From the NCBI RefSeq assembly GCF_001644195.2, contig NZ_LWBL02000028.1, forward strand, positions 1-64,000: a DNA stretch of 64,000 nucleotides, written 5' to 3'. The position numbers and the translations under genes were made by a program. Positions within the stretch are counted from its first letter, which is position 1; each line of letters opens with the position of its first letter. Below, one piece after another: positions 44,159 to 53,761 of this stretch. Source of the stretch: Bacillus marinisedimentorum (GTDB lineage: Bacteria; Bacillota; Bacilli; Bacillales; Bacillaceae_O). The notes beneath the pieces were generated by a model. It was not told where the DNA came from. It made no database searches and worked only from the letters and a program-made list of their open reading frames with translations.

Positions 44159-47101
44159 ATGGCTTTCGAAAAGTTTGATGATATAAAGAAGCGCTGGTCG
44201 TCTTTTAAGGACCACCATGCCAGCAAAAAGGCGGCAAAAGGCGCTCGGATCACATCGAAGGTTTTATGGAATTTATTGATTGTTTTCTTGATTTTCGGCT
44301 TAATCGGGACCTTTTTTGCAGGCGGTGTCGGTGCGGGATATTTCGCTTCCCTCGTTAAAGATGAGAAGCCCCGCAGCTTCGCCAGCATGAAAGAAGAGGT
44401 CTATAATTACGAAGAAACGTCACAGGTTTATTTTGCCGATAACGTCCTGCTCGGCAATCTCCGTACCGACCTTCAGCGGGACGAAGTACGTTTAAATGAA
44501 GTGTCAGACCATGTCATTCAGGCTGTCATTGCAACTGAAGACGAGTATTTTTATGAGCATGAAGGCGTTGTGCCCAAAGCGATAGCCCGGGCTATATTCC
44601 AGGAGGTCACAAACTCATCCGTCCAGACGGGGGGAAGCACGTTGACCCAGCAGCTGATCAAAAACCAGCTGCTTACGCGGGAAGTTTCCTTTGAACGGAA
44701 AGCCAAGGAAATCCTCCTTGCCCTCCGGCTCGAGCATGCACTTGATAAAGATGAAATCCTGGAAGCTTATTTGAACATTGTCCCATTCGGGCGCAATGCT
44801 TCCGGACGCAATATTGCCGGTGTCCAGACAGCCGCCCAGGGAATCTTCGGTGTCGATGCCAAAGACCTTACCCTGCCGCAGGCTGCTTTCATTGCCGGTT
44901 TACCCCAAAGTCCGTATGGATACACACCTTTTAACCAATATGGAGAGTTGAAAGAAAACCTGGATCCGGGAATCTCACGGATGAAAACAGTACTGGATCG
45001 TATGCGGGGTTCCGGTTTTATTACCGAAAAAGAATTCAAGCAGGCATCTGCTTACGATATTACAAAAGACTTTGCCAAACGCAAGGACAGCCCGCTTCAA
45101 AAGTACCCGTATGTCATGCAGGAAGTTGAAAGGCGCGCCGTTGAAATTCTTGCAAAACAAATGGCAAAAGAAGACGGCGTGAAACAAGAAGATCTTTATA
45201 AAGATAACAATAAGCTGTTAAAAGAATATGAAGCCAATGCGGATTCACAGCTCAGAAAAAGCGGGTACCGCATTCACACAACAATCAATAAAGAAATCTA
45301 TGATAAAATGCAGGAAATAAAAAACAACTATACACTGTATGGTTCTGAAAAAGCCGAATGGAAAGTGGACCCTAAGACCGGTGAAAAAGTCAAGGTAATG
45401 GAACCTGTCGAGACTGCCGCAATCATGATTGAAAACAAAACCGGCCGGATCATCAGCTTTGTCGGAGGACGTGACTTTGAGAGGCAGCAGCAGAATCATG
45501 CCACCCAGGCTCTCAGGCCGAACGGGTCAACGATGAAGCCGCTCCTCGTTTACGCACCGGCAATGGAATTCGGTGCTGTTCAGCCGGGATCCGTCTTGAT
45601 TGATGCACCTATTACCTTTAAAACACCGACCGGCCCATATAATCCCAAAAACTACGGCGGCGGTTATAAAGGATTGACTTCAGCGAGGAATGCGCTGGCT
45701 AAGTCCTACAACGTTCCTGCTGTCGAGACGTTCAGCAAGATTGTTAACCGAGAACCGGTTCAGTTTCTGAAGAAAATGGGCTTTACATCCCTTGAGAAAG
45801 GCGATGGACAATACCTTTCCAGTGCTCTGGGGCCAGTCGAAGTAACAATAGAAGAAAATGTGAACGCATATGCGACATTCGGCAACGGCGGGAAATTCGT
45901 CGATGCCTATATGATTGAAAAGATTGAATCAAAAGACGGAGATATCATCTATCAGCATAAATCCGAACAAGTGGATGTATTCACTCCGCAGACGAACTAT
46001 CTAATGCTTGATATGATGCGTGATGTGCTGAAGTCCGGAACAGCGGCGAGCACGCCAAAAAGGCTCAAGTTCTATGCCGACTGGGCCGGCAAAACAGGTA
46101 CATCCCAGTCCTATAAAGATGCCTGGTTTGTAGCCACAAATCCGAATATTACTTTCGGTACATGGATGGGCTACGACACACCAAAGAGCCTGCAAAAATC
46201 TTACAAAGGCTACAGCTATTCCAATAGGAACCAGAAGCTCTGGGCCGAGCTGATGAACGCGGCCTATGATATCAAACCGGAACTTGTGAAACCGCAACAA
46301 AGTTTCAAAATGCCGGGCGGCATTGTCCGCAGATCTTACTGTGCGATGGCCGGATTGCTGCCATCCTCTGTCTGCGCAGAAATGGGTCTGATGCAGTCTG
46401 ACCTGTACAACGTCAAATATCTGCCAAAAGAGAAAGACGGCTCTGCTGATTCAGTAAAGTATATTGTCAGAAACGGTACGAAATTTATCGTGCCTGACAG
46501 TGCTCCGGATGAATTTGTGGAAAAAGGCCTCATGCTTGGCGGCGATGCCGCTGAAGAGTTGAGCAAAGTGATTAAGTACCTGCCGGAAACCGGAAAATTC
46601 GGCAACTTCCTATCGCCTGACTCGCCTAAAATCAACGATAACGGCAAGGCTCCAAGCCCGATTGGCGGAGTTAAGCTGTCAGGAAAATCCCTCAGCTGGC
46701 CGCTGCCTGGCGAGAAGGATATTATCGGTTACAGGATTTATCAGGCATCGAGCAAGAACGGAAGCTTCCGCAGGGTTGCTAATGTTCCGGCAAATGTCCT
46801 TTCCTATACAGTACCGGGAACAACATCCGCTTATTATGTAACTGCTGTTGATGTCGCGGGTAAAGAGTCTGCTCCGTCAGCGATTGTAGGCGGGCCGCCG
46901 GAACCTGAGCCAGAACCGAAACCTAAGGAAGAAAAACCATCTAAGCCTAAAGAGGATGACAACACCAATGAGCCGCCGGCTGATGACGATCAGCCGGGGG
47001 AGACAGACTCAGGCACCACAAACGGCGGAACTGGTGACGGAGAAAATCCGCCGCCAGAAGACGATTCCGGCGGAAGTGGAGACACAGCCGCAAACCAATA
47101 A
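44159..47101 (+). CDS. Class A penicillin-binding protein (PBP1A type) with FnIII-like tail
   Basis: This bifunctional peptidoglycan polymerase and transpeptidase has 980 residues. It has a cytoplasmic basic start, a membrane helix (about 36-60) and a GT51 glycosyltransferase domain (about 85-260, catalytic Glu in IATEDEYFYEHEGV, then GGSTLTQQL). The transpeptidase has the Ser of GSTMKPLL near 457, SYN in LAKSYNVPAV, and KTGT near 644. A fibronectin III-like module (about 828-915) and an acidic Pro-rich tail (about 916-980) follow. It is inserted between tyrS and acsA relative to the order I recall in B. subtilis. Confidence 0.93.
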   Translation: MAFEKFDDIKKRWSSFKDHHASKKAAKGARITSKVLWNLLIVFLIFGLIGTFFAGGVGAGYFASLVKDEKPRSFASMKEEVYNYEETSQVYFADNVLLGNLRTDLQRDEVRLNEVSDHVIQAVIATEDEYFYEHEGVVPKAIARAIFQEVTNSSVQTGGSTLTQQLIKNQLLTREVSFERKAKEILLALRLEHALDKDEILEAYLNIVPFGRNASGRNIAGVQTAAQGIFGVDAKDLTLPQAAFIAGLPQSPYGYTPFNQYGELKENLDPGISRMKTVLDRMRGSGFITEKEFKQASAYDITKDFAKRKDSPLQKYPYVMQEVERRAVEILAKQMAKEDGVKQEDLYKDNNKLLKEYEANADSQLRKSGYRIHTTINKEIYDKMQEIKNNYTLYGSEKAEWKVDPKTGEKVKVMEPVETAAIMIENKTGRIISFVGGRDFERQQQNHATQALRPNGSTMKPLLVYAPAMEFGAVQPGSVLIDAPITFKTPTGPYNPKNYGGGYKGLTSARNALAKSYNVPAVETFSKIVNREPVQFLKKMGFTSLEKGDGQYLSSALGPVEVTIEENVNAYATFGNGGKFVDAYMIEKIESKDGDIIYQHKSEQVDVFTPQTNYLMLDMMRDVLKSGTAASTPKRLKFYADWAGKTGTSQSYKDAWFVATNPNITFGTWMGYDTPKSLQKSYKGYSYSNRNQKLWAELMNAAYDIKPELVKPQQSFKMPGGIVRRSYCAMAGLLPSSVCAEMGLMQSDLYNVKYLPKEKDGSADSVKYIVRNGTKFIVPDSAPDEFVEKGLMLGGDAAEELSKVIKYLPETGKFGNFLSPDSPKINDNGKAPSPIGGVKLSGKSLSWPLPGEKDIIGYRIYQASSKNGSFRRVANVPANVLSYTVPGTTSAYYVTAVDVAGKESAPSAIVGGPPEPEPEPKPKEEKPSKPKEDDNTNEPPADDDQPGETDSGTTNGGTGDGENPPPEDDSGGSGDTAANQ

Positions 47102-47114
47102 TCATCAAGTACAG

Positions 47115-47150
47115 TAAAGCCCTGGAGTAATGACTCCGGGGCTTTTTTAT
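47115..47150 (+). terminator. Terminator of the PBP gene
   Basis: GCCC(T)GGAGT pairs with ACTCC(G)GGGC, followed by TTTTTT. Confidence 0.88.
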
Positions 47151-47205
47151 GGGAGAATGATAATGATAAATGAACAGGTTCCTACCCATTCAGGCGCTTA
47201 AAGCA

Positions 47206-47238
47206 GAAAAAAGGCTCAGCACGGGGTGCTGAGCCTTA
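47206..47238 (-). terminator. Terminator of acsA
   Basis: GGCTCAGCAC pairs with GTGCTGAGCC on the minus strand, then TTTTTTCTG. Confidence 0.9.
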
Positions 47239-47244
47239 TACGTA

Positions 47245-48966
47245 TCAGTCTTCCATTGTTGACAAATCTCCTGTCGGAAGGTCAAGTTCCCATGCTTTCA
47301 GGACACGCCTCATGATCTTACCGCTTCGAGTCTTCGGAAGTTTGTCCCGGAATTCGATTTCACGCGGTGCTGCATGGGCGGCAAGCCCCTTTTTCACAAA
47401 CATGCGGATTTCCTCAATCAGTTCATCGTTTGCTTCATAACCGTCCCTAAGCGCAACAAACGCTTTGATGATCTCGCCGCGGACAGGGTCTGGTTTGCCG
47501 ATGACACCGGCTTCGGCAACTGCAGGGTGTTCAACAAGCTTGCTCTCGACTTCAAACGGGCCGACGCGTTCACCGGAAGTCATGATGACATCATCAATCC
47601 TGCCCTGGAACCAGAAATATCCGTCTTCATCCATATATGCCGAGTCACCGGACACATACCATCCGCCGTTCGGCATAAAGTAGGATTCATATTTTTCCTG
47701 GCGGTTCCAGATTGCCCTCATCATGGACGGCCAGCCTTTCCTGATCGCGAGGTTGCCCATCCGGTATGGCGGAACTTCATTGCCCTGGTCATCCACGATT
47801 GCTGCTTCCACGCCAGGAATCGGCTTGCCCATTGATCCAGGCTTGATTTCCATAGATGGATAGTTGCAAATAACCTGGGCGCCGGTTTCTGTCATCCACC
47901 AGGTGTCATGGATCCGTAAGTTGAATACTTTCATGCCCCAGCGGATCACCTCTGGGTTAAGCGGCTCACCTACCGACAAAATATGGCGGAGCGAAGAAAG
48001 GTCAAACTGTTTCACCACTTCATCCCCGGCTCCCATGAGCATCCTGAATGCTGTCGGGGCGCTGTACCAGACCGTGACACCGAAATCCTCGATTGCCTGA
48101 TACCAATTTTCCGGCTTGAACCGGCCGCCGAGAATCAGGTTGGACGTTCCGGCCAGCCATGGGCCAAAAACACCATAGGATGTACCTGTAACCCACCCTG
48201 GATCGGCAGTACACCAGTACGTATCGCTTTCTTTGAGGTCAAGGACCCATTTAGCCGTCTGATAATGCTGAATCATGGCATTATGGACGTGGAGAACGCC
48301 TTTCGGCTTTCCTGTTGAACCTGATGTATAATGAAGAATGAGCCCATCTTCCCGGTCGACCCACTCGATATCAAGATCCTTGCTTGCTTTTTCCACACGG
48401 CTGTAATAGTCGATGTAGGCACCTTCTTCTTTTACATCTTCACCGACAAGAATGACATGCTTCAGGTTCGGAAGCTCATCAACAGGTACCCGTTCGAGCA
48501 ATTCAGGCGTGGTGACAATCACCTTCGCTTCACTATCCTCCAGCCTGTCCCGCACCGCTCCTTCCATGAACGCTTCAAACAGCGGACCGACAATCGCCCC
48601 GAGTTTTACGGCGCCAAGCAAGACGAAATACAATTCAGGGGAACGAGGCATAAAAATGAAGACACGGTCCCCTTTTTCGACATCGGCAGCTGATTTGAGC
48701 ACATTGGCGGCCTTGTTTGTCCAATCTTTCATTTCTTTGAATGTATATTTCTCATTCCTGCCTGCATCCTTGTAATAAAGGGCAACTTTATTTTTCCGGT
48801 CAGACTCCGCATGCCTGTCGATTGCTTCATACGCAAGATTCACCCTGCCCGTTTCATACCAGGAAAAATTCTTTTCCACCTCCGACCAATCGAAACTCTT
48901 TTTCATTTCTTCGTAATTTTCCAGGTTGTGTTCTCCATTTAGTACCGGAAGCGCTTCCACTTTCAT
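47245..48966 (-). CDS. acsA: Acetyl-CoA synthetase
   Basis: It activates acetate to acetyl-CoA through acetyl-AMP. The 573-residue ANL enzyme has the P-loop LHYTSGSTGKPKGVLHVH, DTWWMTETG and GWYVSGDSAYMDEDGYFWFQ. The C-terminal Lys in LPKTRSGKIMRRVLK is the residue that AcuA-type enzymes acetylate to switch AcsA off. The start at 48966 (MKVEALPVLNGEHNLENY) fits the family and has better spacing from AGGGGGAA than the ATG 6 nt earlier. It is divergent from acuABC. Confidence 0.96.
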   Translation of the reverse strand: MKVEALPVLNGEHNLENYEEMKKSFDWSEVEKNFSWYETGRVNLAYEAIDRHAESDRKNKVALYYKDAGRNEKYTFKEMKDWTNKAANVLKSAADVEKGDRVFIFMPRSPELYFVLLGAVKLGAIVGPLFEAFMEGAVRDRLEDSEAKVIVTTPELLERVPVDELPNLKHVILVGEDVKEEGAYIDYYSRVEKASKDLDIEWVDREDGLILHYTSGSTGKPKGVLHVHNAMIQHYQTAKWVLDLKESDTYWCTADPGWVTGTSYGVFGPWLAGTSNLILGGRFKPENWYQAIEDFGVTVWYSAPTAFRMLMGAGDEVVKQFDLSSLRHILSVGEPLNPEVIRWGMKVFNLRIHDTWWMTETGAQVICNYPSMEIKPGSMGKPIPGVEAAIVDDQGNEVPPYRMGNLAIRKGWPSMMRAIWNRQEKYESYFMPNGGWYVSGDSAYMDEDGYFWFQGRIDDVIMTSGERVGPFEVESKLVEHPAVAEAGVIGKPDPVRGEIIKAFVALRDGYEANDELIEEIRMFVKKGLAAHAAPREIEFRDKLPKTRSGKIMRRVLKAWELDLPTGDLSTMED

Positions 48967-48999
48967 TCCCATTCCCCCTAATTTTAGTTTCGTAATGTC

Positions 49000-49028
49000 A
49001 TTATAGTATAAAATAAATTTATTCTCAA
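49000..49028 (-). promoter_or_regulatory. Sigma-A promoter of acsA
   Basis: TTGAGA (49028-49023), 17 nt, then TATAAT (49005-49000) on the minus strand. Confidence 0.75.
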
Positions 49029-49064
49029 TTTTTAAAAAATATAGACAAAAAATATTTTTTCTAT

Positions 49065-49100
49065 TGAAAACGCTTTACCTGGTTCGTTATCCTTTATAAT
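49065..49100 (+). promoter_or_regulatory. acuABC promoter overlapped by a cre-like site
   Basis: TATAAT at 49095-49100 has a poor -35 (CTTTAC, 49073-49078). That box lies within TGAAAACGCTTTAC (49065-49078), which matches the first two-thirds of the cre consensus and diverges at its last bases. CcpA control of acuABC and acsA is established in B. subtilis; this site is the likely equivalent. Confidence 0.5.
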
Positions 49101-49139
49101 AGAGGTAGTTTAAGCAGACTAAAAGATGGTGGTGACCGG

Positions 49140-49772
49140 ATGGAACACAAAAAAACATACAACGCAGCAAGGCATAAAACAGCGCATGGCAACCTTCTGA
49201 TTGAGGGGCCCGTAACGGCCGATACACTTGCCGAGCTTGACTTTCATGAAGACTTGACGGCATTCCGGCCGCATAAGCAGCAGCATGAAGCCTTAGTTGG
49301 CATTGCAGATCTTGAAGAGGGCCGGATCATTATTGCCAGAGACAATAATATTGTCGTCGGATATGTCACTTTCCTGTATCCCGACCCGCTTGAACGGTGG
49401 TCTGAAGGCAAAATGGAAAACCTAATCGAATTGGGTGCAATCGAAGTCATTCCGAAGTACCGCGGCGCAGGTGTCGGCAAGCAGCTTCTCAACGTTTCGA
49501 TGATGGACGACTACATGGAAAACTATATTATTATTACAACAGAATATTATTGGCATTGGGATCTTAAAGGGACAGGCCTTAATGTGTGGGAATACAGAAA
49601 AGTGATGGAAAAGATGATGAGTGCCGGCGGGCTGGAATGGTATGCTACGGATGATCCGGAAATCAGCTCACATCCCGCTAACTGCCTAATGGCCAGAATC
49701 GGAAAAAATATAGACAGGGATTCCATCGAAAAGTTTGACCGGCTGCGGTTTATGAACCGGTTTATGTATTAA
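49140..49772 (+). CDS. acuA: Protein lysine acetyltransferase AcuA
   Basis: This 210-residue GNAT-fold enzyme acetylates the active-site lysine of acetyl-CoA synthetase and so inactivates it. The acetyl-CoA loop is VIPKYRGAGVGKQLLN (near 103-118). It is encoded directly beside its target acsA but on the opposite strand. First gene of acuABC, behind GATGGTGGTGACC. Length is normal. Confidence 0.95.
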   Translation: MEHKKTYNAARHKTAHGNLLIEGPVTADTLAELDFHEDLTAFRPHKQQHEALVGIADLEEGRIIIARDNNIVVGYVTFLYPDPLERWSEGKMENLIELGAIEVIPKYRGAGVGKQLLNVSMMDDYMENYIIITTEYYWHWDLKGTGLNVWEYRKVMEKMMSAGGLEWYATDDPEISSHPANCLMARIGKNIDRDSIEKFDRLRFMNRFMY

Positions 49773-49828
49773 GAGGCATAGGGATTTTCCATAATTCTCT
49801 TTTTGTCTCAATGACGGGGGGAACAATC

Positions 49829-50476
49829 ATGATTGTTGAAGAAATTATGCAAAAGCAAGTATATACATTGAAAGCCGATGATCCAATTGCAAAAGGCTGG
49901 GAACTTTGCAACCTTCACCACATCAGGCATTTTCCGGTAGTTGATGAGGACATGAAAGTAATCGGCATCGTATCGGACAGGGATCTCCGCGATGCAAGCC
50001 CGTCCATTCTCCACGACTGCGGCCGCCAGCAAGAAGAACTTGAAAAGCCGGTCTCTACCGTTATGACACGCGATGTCATTACCGGACACCCTCTCGACTT
50101 TGTAGAGGAAATTTCCGCTACTTTTTTTGAAGAAGACATCGGCTGCATGCCAATTACCCGCGATCAAAAACTGGTCGGGATTGTAACTGAAACTGATTTG
50201 TTAAATACCTTTGTTATGCTCACAGGTGCTAACCAGCCAGGCTCGCAGCTGGAAGTGAAAGTCCCCAATCAAGCAGGCATCCTTGCTGAGGTGACCTCTG
50301 TTATCGGCCGTCACAAAGTGAACGTTTCCAGTGTCCTCGTCTATCCCGGCAAAACGGACGACTACAAAATTCTCGTTTTCCGGGTGCAGACCATCAACCC
50401 GATGAATATCATCCGTGATTTGAAAGGGGAAGGATATGAAGTGCTATGGCCCAACCTTCCGGGAGTCTCATCATGA
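49829..50476 (+). CDS. acuB: AcuB, CBS-pair and ACT domain protein
   Basis: This 215-residue protein has two CBS domains (about 1-60, MIVEEIMQKQVYTL onward, and about 75-130, VSTVMTRDVITGHP onward) and a C-terminal ACT-like domain (about 137-212, VKVPNQAGILAEVTSVIG). Its exact job in acetoin/acetate use is not settled; it probably senses an adenine nucleotide or a metabolite. Start 49829 follows GGGGGG. Its stop overlaps the acuC start by 4 nt. Confidence 0.93.
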   Translation: MIVEEIMQKQVYTLKADDPIAKGWELCNLHHIRHFPVVDEDMKVIGIVSDRDLRDASPSILHDCGRQQEELEKPVSTVMTRDVITGHPLDFVEEISATFFEEDIGCMPITRDQKLVGIVTETDLLNTFVMLTGANQPGSQLEVKVPNQAGILAEVTSVIGRHKVNVSSVLVYPGKTDDYKILVFRVQTINPMNIIRDLKGEGYEVLWPNLPGVSS

Positions 50477-51657
50477 GGGAAGCAGCTTTCATATATTCAG
50501 ATGAATTTGCACGATATAAGTTCCATGATCAGCATCCATTCAATCAGCTCCGCGTGCAGCTGACGTTTGAACTGCTGAATACAATGGGGGCTCTTCAAGA
50601 TAAAGATATCGTCCCGCCGCGCCCGGCGACGGACGATGAGATCGCACTCATCCATGATGTCAATTTCATCGAAGCCGTCAAAAAAGCGGGGAAAGGCGAG
50701 CTTCCTGAAGAACAGGCAGGAAATTTCGGGCTTGGCACTGAGGATACGCCCATTTTTGAAAACATGCATGAAGCGAGCTCCCTTATAGTCGGCGGAACAC
50801 TGAAGGCTGTTGAGCTTGTAATGGAAGGGAAAGCCCGGCATGCCCTTAATCTCGGCGGCGGGCTGCATCATGGATTCAGAGGGAAAGCCTCTGGATTTTG
50901 TATCTATAACGACAGTTCTATCGCGATCGAATATATGCGGAAAAAATATGATGCAAGAGTGTTATACGTGGATACTGATGCACACCATGGCGATGGTGTA
51001 CAATGGTCGTTTTATGATGATCCGAATGTGTGCACATTTTCAATCCATGAAACCGGCCGTTATCTCTTTCCGGGTACAGGTGCGGTAAACGAACGTGGAG
51101 CAGGGGCCGGTTATGGTTGTTCTTACAATATCCCGCTTGATGCGTTTACCGAAGATGAATCGTTTCTAGAGTCTTATGAAACCGCTCTCAGGGAAATAGC
51201 CGAACATTTCCAACCTGATGTGATCATTACTCAGAATGGCGCAGATGCCCACTACTATGACCCGCTCACCCATCTGTCGGCCACCATGAACGTATATAAG
51301 TCGATTCCGAAGCTCGCACATGAAATCGCCCATGACTACTGTGGAGGACGCTGGATTGCAGTGGGCGGCGGCGGTTATGATATCTGGCGGGTTGTTCCAA
51401 GAGCCTGGTCCCTGATCTGGCTTGAAATGACGAACAACCGAATAGGTGAAGGTAAACTGCCGCAGGAATGGATTGAAAAATGGCAGCCGAAGGCACCGGT
51501 GCAGCTCCCTGACAATTGGGAAGATCCCGATGGGTTATACCCGCCGATCCCGCGCAAACCGGAAATAACCGAGAAAAATGCCCAGACACTGACCAAAGCA
51601 CTTCAAATCATACGGCAGAACAAAAAATCCCAAAAACGAAAATATCCATCGTGTTAG
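50473..51657 (+). CDS. acuC: AcuC, class I histone deacetylase-like protein
   Basis: This 394-residue zinc deacetylase reverses acetylation of AcsA. The HDAC core is visible: LNLGGGLHHGFRGKASGFCIYND, VDTDAHHGDGVQWSFYDDP with metal-binding Asp/His, and ITQNGADAHYYDPLTHL with the second Asp. The end VAVGGGGYDIWRVVPRAW has the catalytic-pocket Tyr. The ATG at 50473 overlaps the acuB stop (ATGA). It is the last gene of acuABC; a terminator lies about 180 bp on. Confidence 0.95.
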   Translation: MREAAFIYSDEFARYKFHDQHPFNQLRVQLTFELLNTMGALQDKDIVPPRPATDDEIALIHDVNFIEAVKKAGKGELPEEQAGNFGLGTEDTPIFENMHEASSLIVGGTLKAVELVMEGKARHALNLGGGLHHGFRGKASGFCIYNDSSIAIEYMRKKYDARVLYVDTDAHHGDGVQWSFYDDPNVCTFSIHETGRYLFPGTGAVNERGAGAGYGCSYNIPLDAFTEDESFLESYETALREIAEHFQPDVIITQNGADAHYYDPLTHLSATMNVYKSIPKLAHEIAHDYCGGRWIAVGGGGYDIWRVVPRAWSLIWLEMTNNRIGEGKLPQEWIEKWQPKAPVQLPDNWEDPDGLYPPIPRKPEITEKNAQTLTKALQIIRQNKKSQKRKYPSC

Positions 51658-51835
51658 GACTTTGGCAAAGAACACCGGAACTTAGCGGTTCATACATGTA
51701 AACAGTCTCTTTTGATGATCATTCTTAAATTTTATTAGCATTAAGAAACATCCCGAGTAATTCCGATAATGTGTACATCTCTTATAACAAGGTTATTTAC
51801 TATTGAATTCACATGGAAAATCCCATCATAAATAG

Positions 51836-51868
51836 CACAAAAAAGCTCAGAGCCCTGAGCTTTTTATT
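51836..51868. terminator. Terminator after acuABC
   Basis: AAAAAAGCTCAG and CTGAGCTTTTT pair around AGCC-type loop bases. Confidence 0.85.
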
Positions 51869-51948
51869 TGTTATGAAGGTTATTCCCCCTTTAATGGAAT
51901 GAATATTCCATGGAAACGATCGGAGACTGTTCTGGACTATACTCGTTC

Positions 51949-51998
51949 CTTTCCGCTGCAGGCATTCTCTTTCACCTATGGGCACAAGTGAGACTGCC
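51949..51998 (-). repeat. Family A repeat fragment
   Basis: tttccgctgcagg, ctttcacc and gggcacaagtg match 7710-7750 of the complete element, including the start of the nested module. The rest is missing. Confidence 0.6.
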
Positions 51999-52089
51999 TT
52001 TAAATTGAAAAAAGAGAACTATTAACTTTGTCAATTGGCATGCTATTTCAATTATCAATTCACCAATGAAACTAATTAATCTTATATAA

Positions 52090-52134
52090 AAATGAAAATC
52101 GAGTATAAAACCTTTACGATTTCATACTCGATTT
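52090..52134 (-). terminator. Hairpin terminator of ccpA-motP-motS
   Basis: AAATCGAGTAT pairs perfectly with ATACTCGATTT. On the minus strand it is followed by TCATTTTTAT. Confidence 0.7.
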
Positions 52135-52192
52135 GGTGGCTAATTCTTTTGTCTCACCACGTTATCGGAGCTGGTTAAAACGAAAACCGCGG

Positions 52193-52888
52193 TCAGCTTT
52201 CTTTATTTTTCGAGTCTGAAATGACAATCTCCACCCTGCGGTTCTTTTGCCAATTGACCGAATTGTCGTTGGCAGCAAGCGGCCTTGTATCACCGTATCC
52301 GATCGCGGTAAATCGGCCGGCGTCAATACCATGGTAATCCGTGAAATACCTGATGACACTGCTTGCCCGCGCCCCGGACAGCTCCCAGTTGGAAGGATAG
52401 CGATAAGTATGTATTGGCCGCCCGTCTGTATGGCCCTCCACTTTAACCGGATTGGCAAGCGTCGTGAGCAAATGACCGATTTCATTTAAAAACGGCTGTG
52501 CTGCCTCTATGATTTCCGCTTCCCCAGTTTCAAAAAGCACCCTTTCCTGAAGGACAAGAACAACTCCGCGCTCATTCCGCTGAGCTGTAACGGTATTCTC
52601 CAGCCCGTTTTCCTCCAGGTATGCACGGATTTCAGCGAGAATTTCATCGAGCTGAGCATCATCTGCTTTTTCTGCGGGGGACTGCTCAGGCACTGCGGAA
52701 GAGTTAGCGTCAAGAATTGAGTCGCTGTTGAACGATTTCGCTACTGCCTGGAATTTGATCAAATCGATCTGGGACATGGAAAACAGCAAAATAAAGAATA
52801 CCAGGATGAGCGTCATCAAATCCGCATATGTCACCATCCAGGCGGGGGAGCCTTTTTTCTTTTGCTCTTTCTTTTTTCTAAGAGTCAT
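52193..52888 (-). CDS. motS: Flagellar stator protein MotS
   Basis: This 231-residue MotB-type stator subunit is sodium-coupled in characterised MotPS pairs. It has a short basic N terminus, one membrane helix with the ion-carrying Asp in WMVTYADLMTLILVFFI, a plug and linker region (about 48-85), and an OmpA-like peptidoglycan-binding domain (about 110-225, VEGHTDGRPI, QKNRRVEIVI). It overlaps motP by 11 nt. It gives an extra stator besides any MotAB. Confidence 0.95.
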   Translation of the reverse strand: MTLRKKKEQKKKGSPAWMVTYADLMTLILVFFILLFSMSQIDLIKFQAVAKSFNSDSILDANSSAVPEQSPAEKADDAQLDEILAEIRAYLEENGLENTVTAQRNERGVVLVLQERVLFETGEAEIIEAAQPFLNEIGHLLTTLANPVKVEGHTDGRPIHTYRYPSNWELSGARASSVIRYFTDYHGIDAGRFTAIGYGDTRPLAANDNSVNWQKNRRVEIVISDSKNKES

Positions 52889-53708
52889 GGGCAGGTTCCC
52901 CTATCAGGAAATCGTTTTCCGTTCCTTCCATCAACGCTTTCTCCTTTTCTTCCTCTGATAGAAAAGCACTTAGCTTTTCTTCAAGGAAGGTGGGATTCTG
53001 GCCGGACTGGATGCCGATAATTCCTTCAATGACGATTTCTTTAAGAAAAACTTCCTCACCCGTCTTATTTTCAAGCTTGGAAGCCATCGGATTGAAAACG
53101 AGATTTGCCAGCAATGACCCATAGAAAGTTGTCAACAGGGCAATCGCCATGTTCGGTCCGAGTGCTGTCGGGTCGTTCAGATTCTTAAGCATCAGGATAA
53201 GCCCGACAATTGTTCCGAGCATCCCCCAGGCTGGTGCATACTCCCCTGCCTTTTCAATGATACTTCGGCCCTTGCGGTGGCGCTCTTCCAGGGCTGCGAT
53301 TTCCGCATTCATGATATCTCTGATCATTTCCGGATCTGCACCGTCAACAGCAAGGAGGATTCCTTTTTTCAAAAAAGGGTCCCTGATTTGGTCAAGTTCA
53401 GATTCGAGGGATAATAGCCCCGCTTTCCGTGCCTTATCAGCCAGTTTAATGAATGTTTTGATCAAGCCGCCCAGGTCGCTTTCATTTGTCCGGAAAGCTT
53501 CTTTCATAATCCTGAATGTCAGCTTGATTTCTTTTACATTGAAATTAATTAGTAGTCCGCCGGCTATCCCACCCAATACGATGACCATTGACGATGCCTG
53601 CATGAATGATGGCAGCTGTGACAGTCCCGAGTGGGTATATATGCCGAGCAGAAGCATCGATAAGCCTATAAAGATGCCAACCGGTGTGAGAACATCTAAC
53701 TTTTTCAT
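52878..53708 (-). CDS. motP: Flagellar stator protein MotP
   Basis: This 276-residue MotA-type stator subunit has four membrane helices (about 8-25, 35-55, 150-172, 185-205) and the long cytoplasmic loop that contacts FliG. Visible family text is YAPAWGMLGTIVGLILML and TTFYGSLLANLVFNPMA. Only 53 bp and no terminator separate it from ccpA, the operon arrangement known in B. subtilis. Confidence 0.95.
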   Translation of the reverse strand: MKKLDVLTPVGIFIGLSMLLLGIYTHSGLSQLPSFMQASSMVIVLGGIAGGLLINFNVKEIKLTFRIMKEAFRTNESDLGGLIKTFIKLADKARKAGLLSLESELDQIRDPFLKKGILLAVDGADPEMIRDIMNAEIAALEERHRKGRSIIEKAGEYAPAWGMLGTIVGLILMLKNLNDPTALGPNMAIALLTTFYGSLLANLVFNPMASKLENKTGEEVFLKEIVIEGIIGIQSGQNPTFLEEKLSAFLSEEEKEKALMEGTENDFLIGEPAHDS

Positions 53709-53761
53709 GTCTCTCTCCCCTGCTTACAAAAAGTGGTTTATCACACTTTATATCGGCAAGG

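Larger units (their letters stand above)
51658..52192. other. 535-bp gap between convergent acuC and motS
   Basis: It holds the acuC terminator, a repeat fragment (51949-51998) and the motS terminator. No gene is seen. Confidence 0.6.

Noticed and set aside
51909-51924. cre-like TGGAAACGATCGGAG
   Set aside because: Two mismatches, and it lies between convergent genes with no promoter to control.
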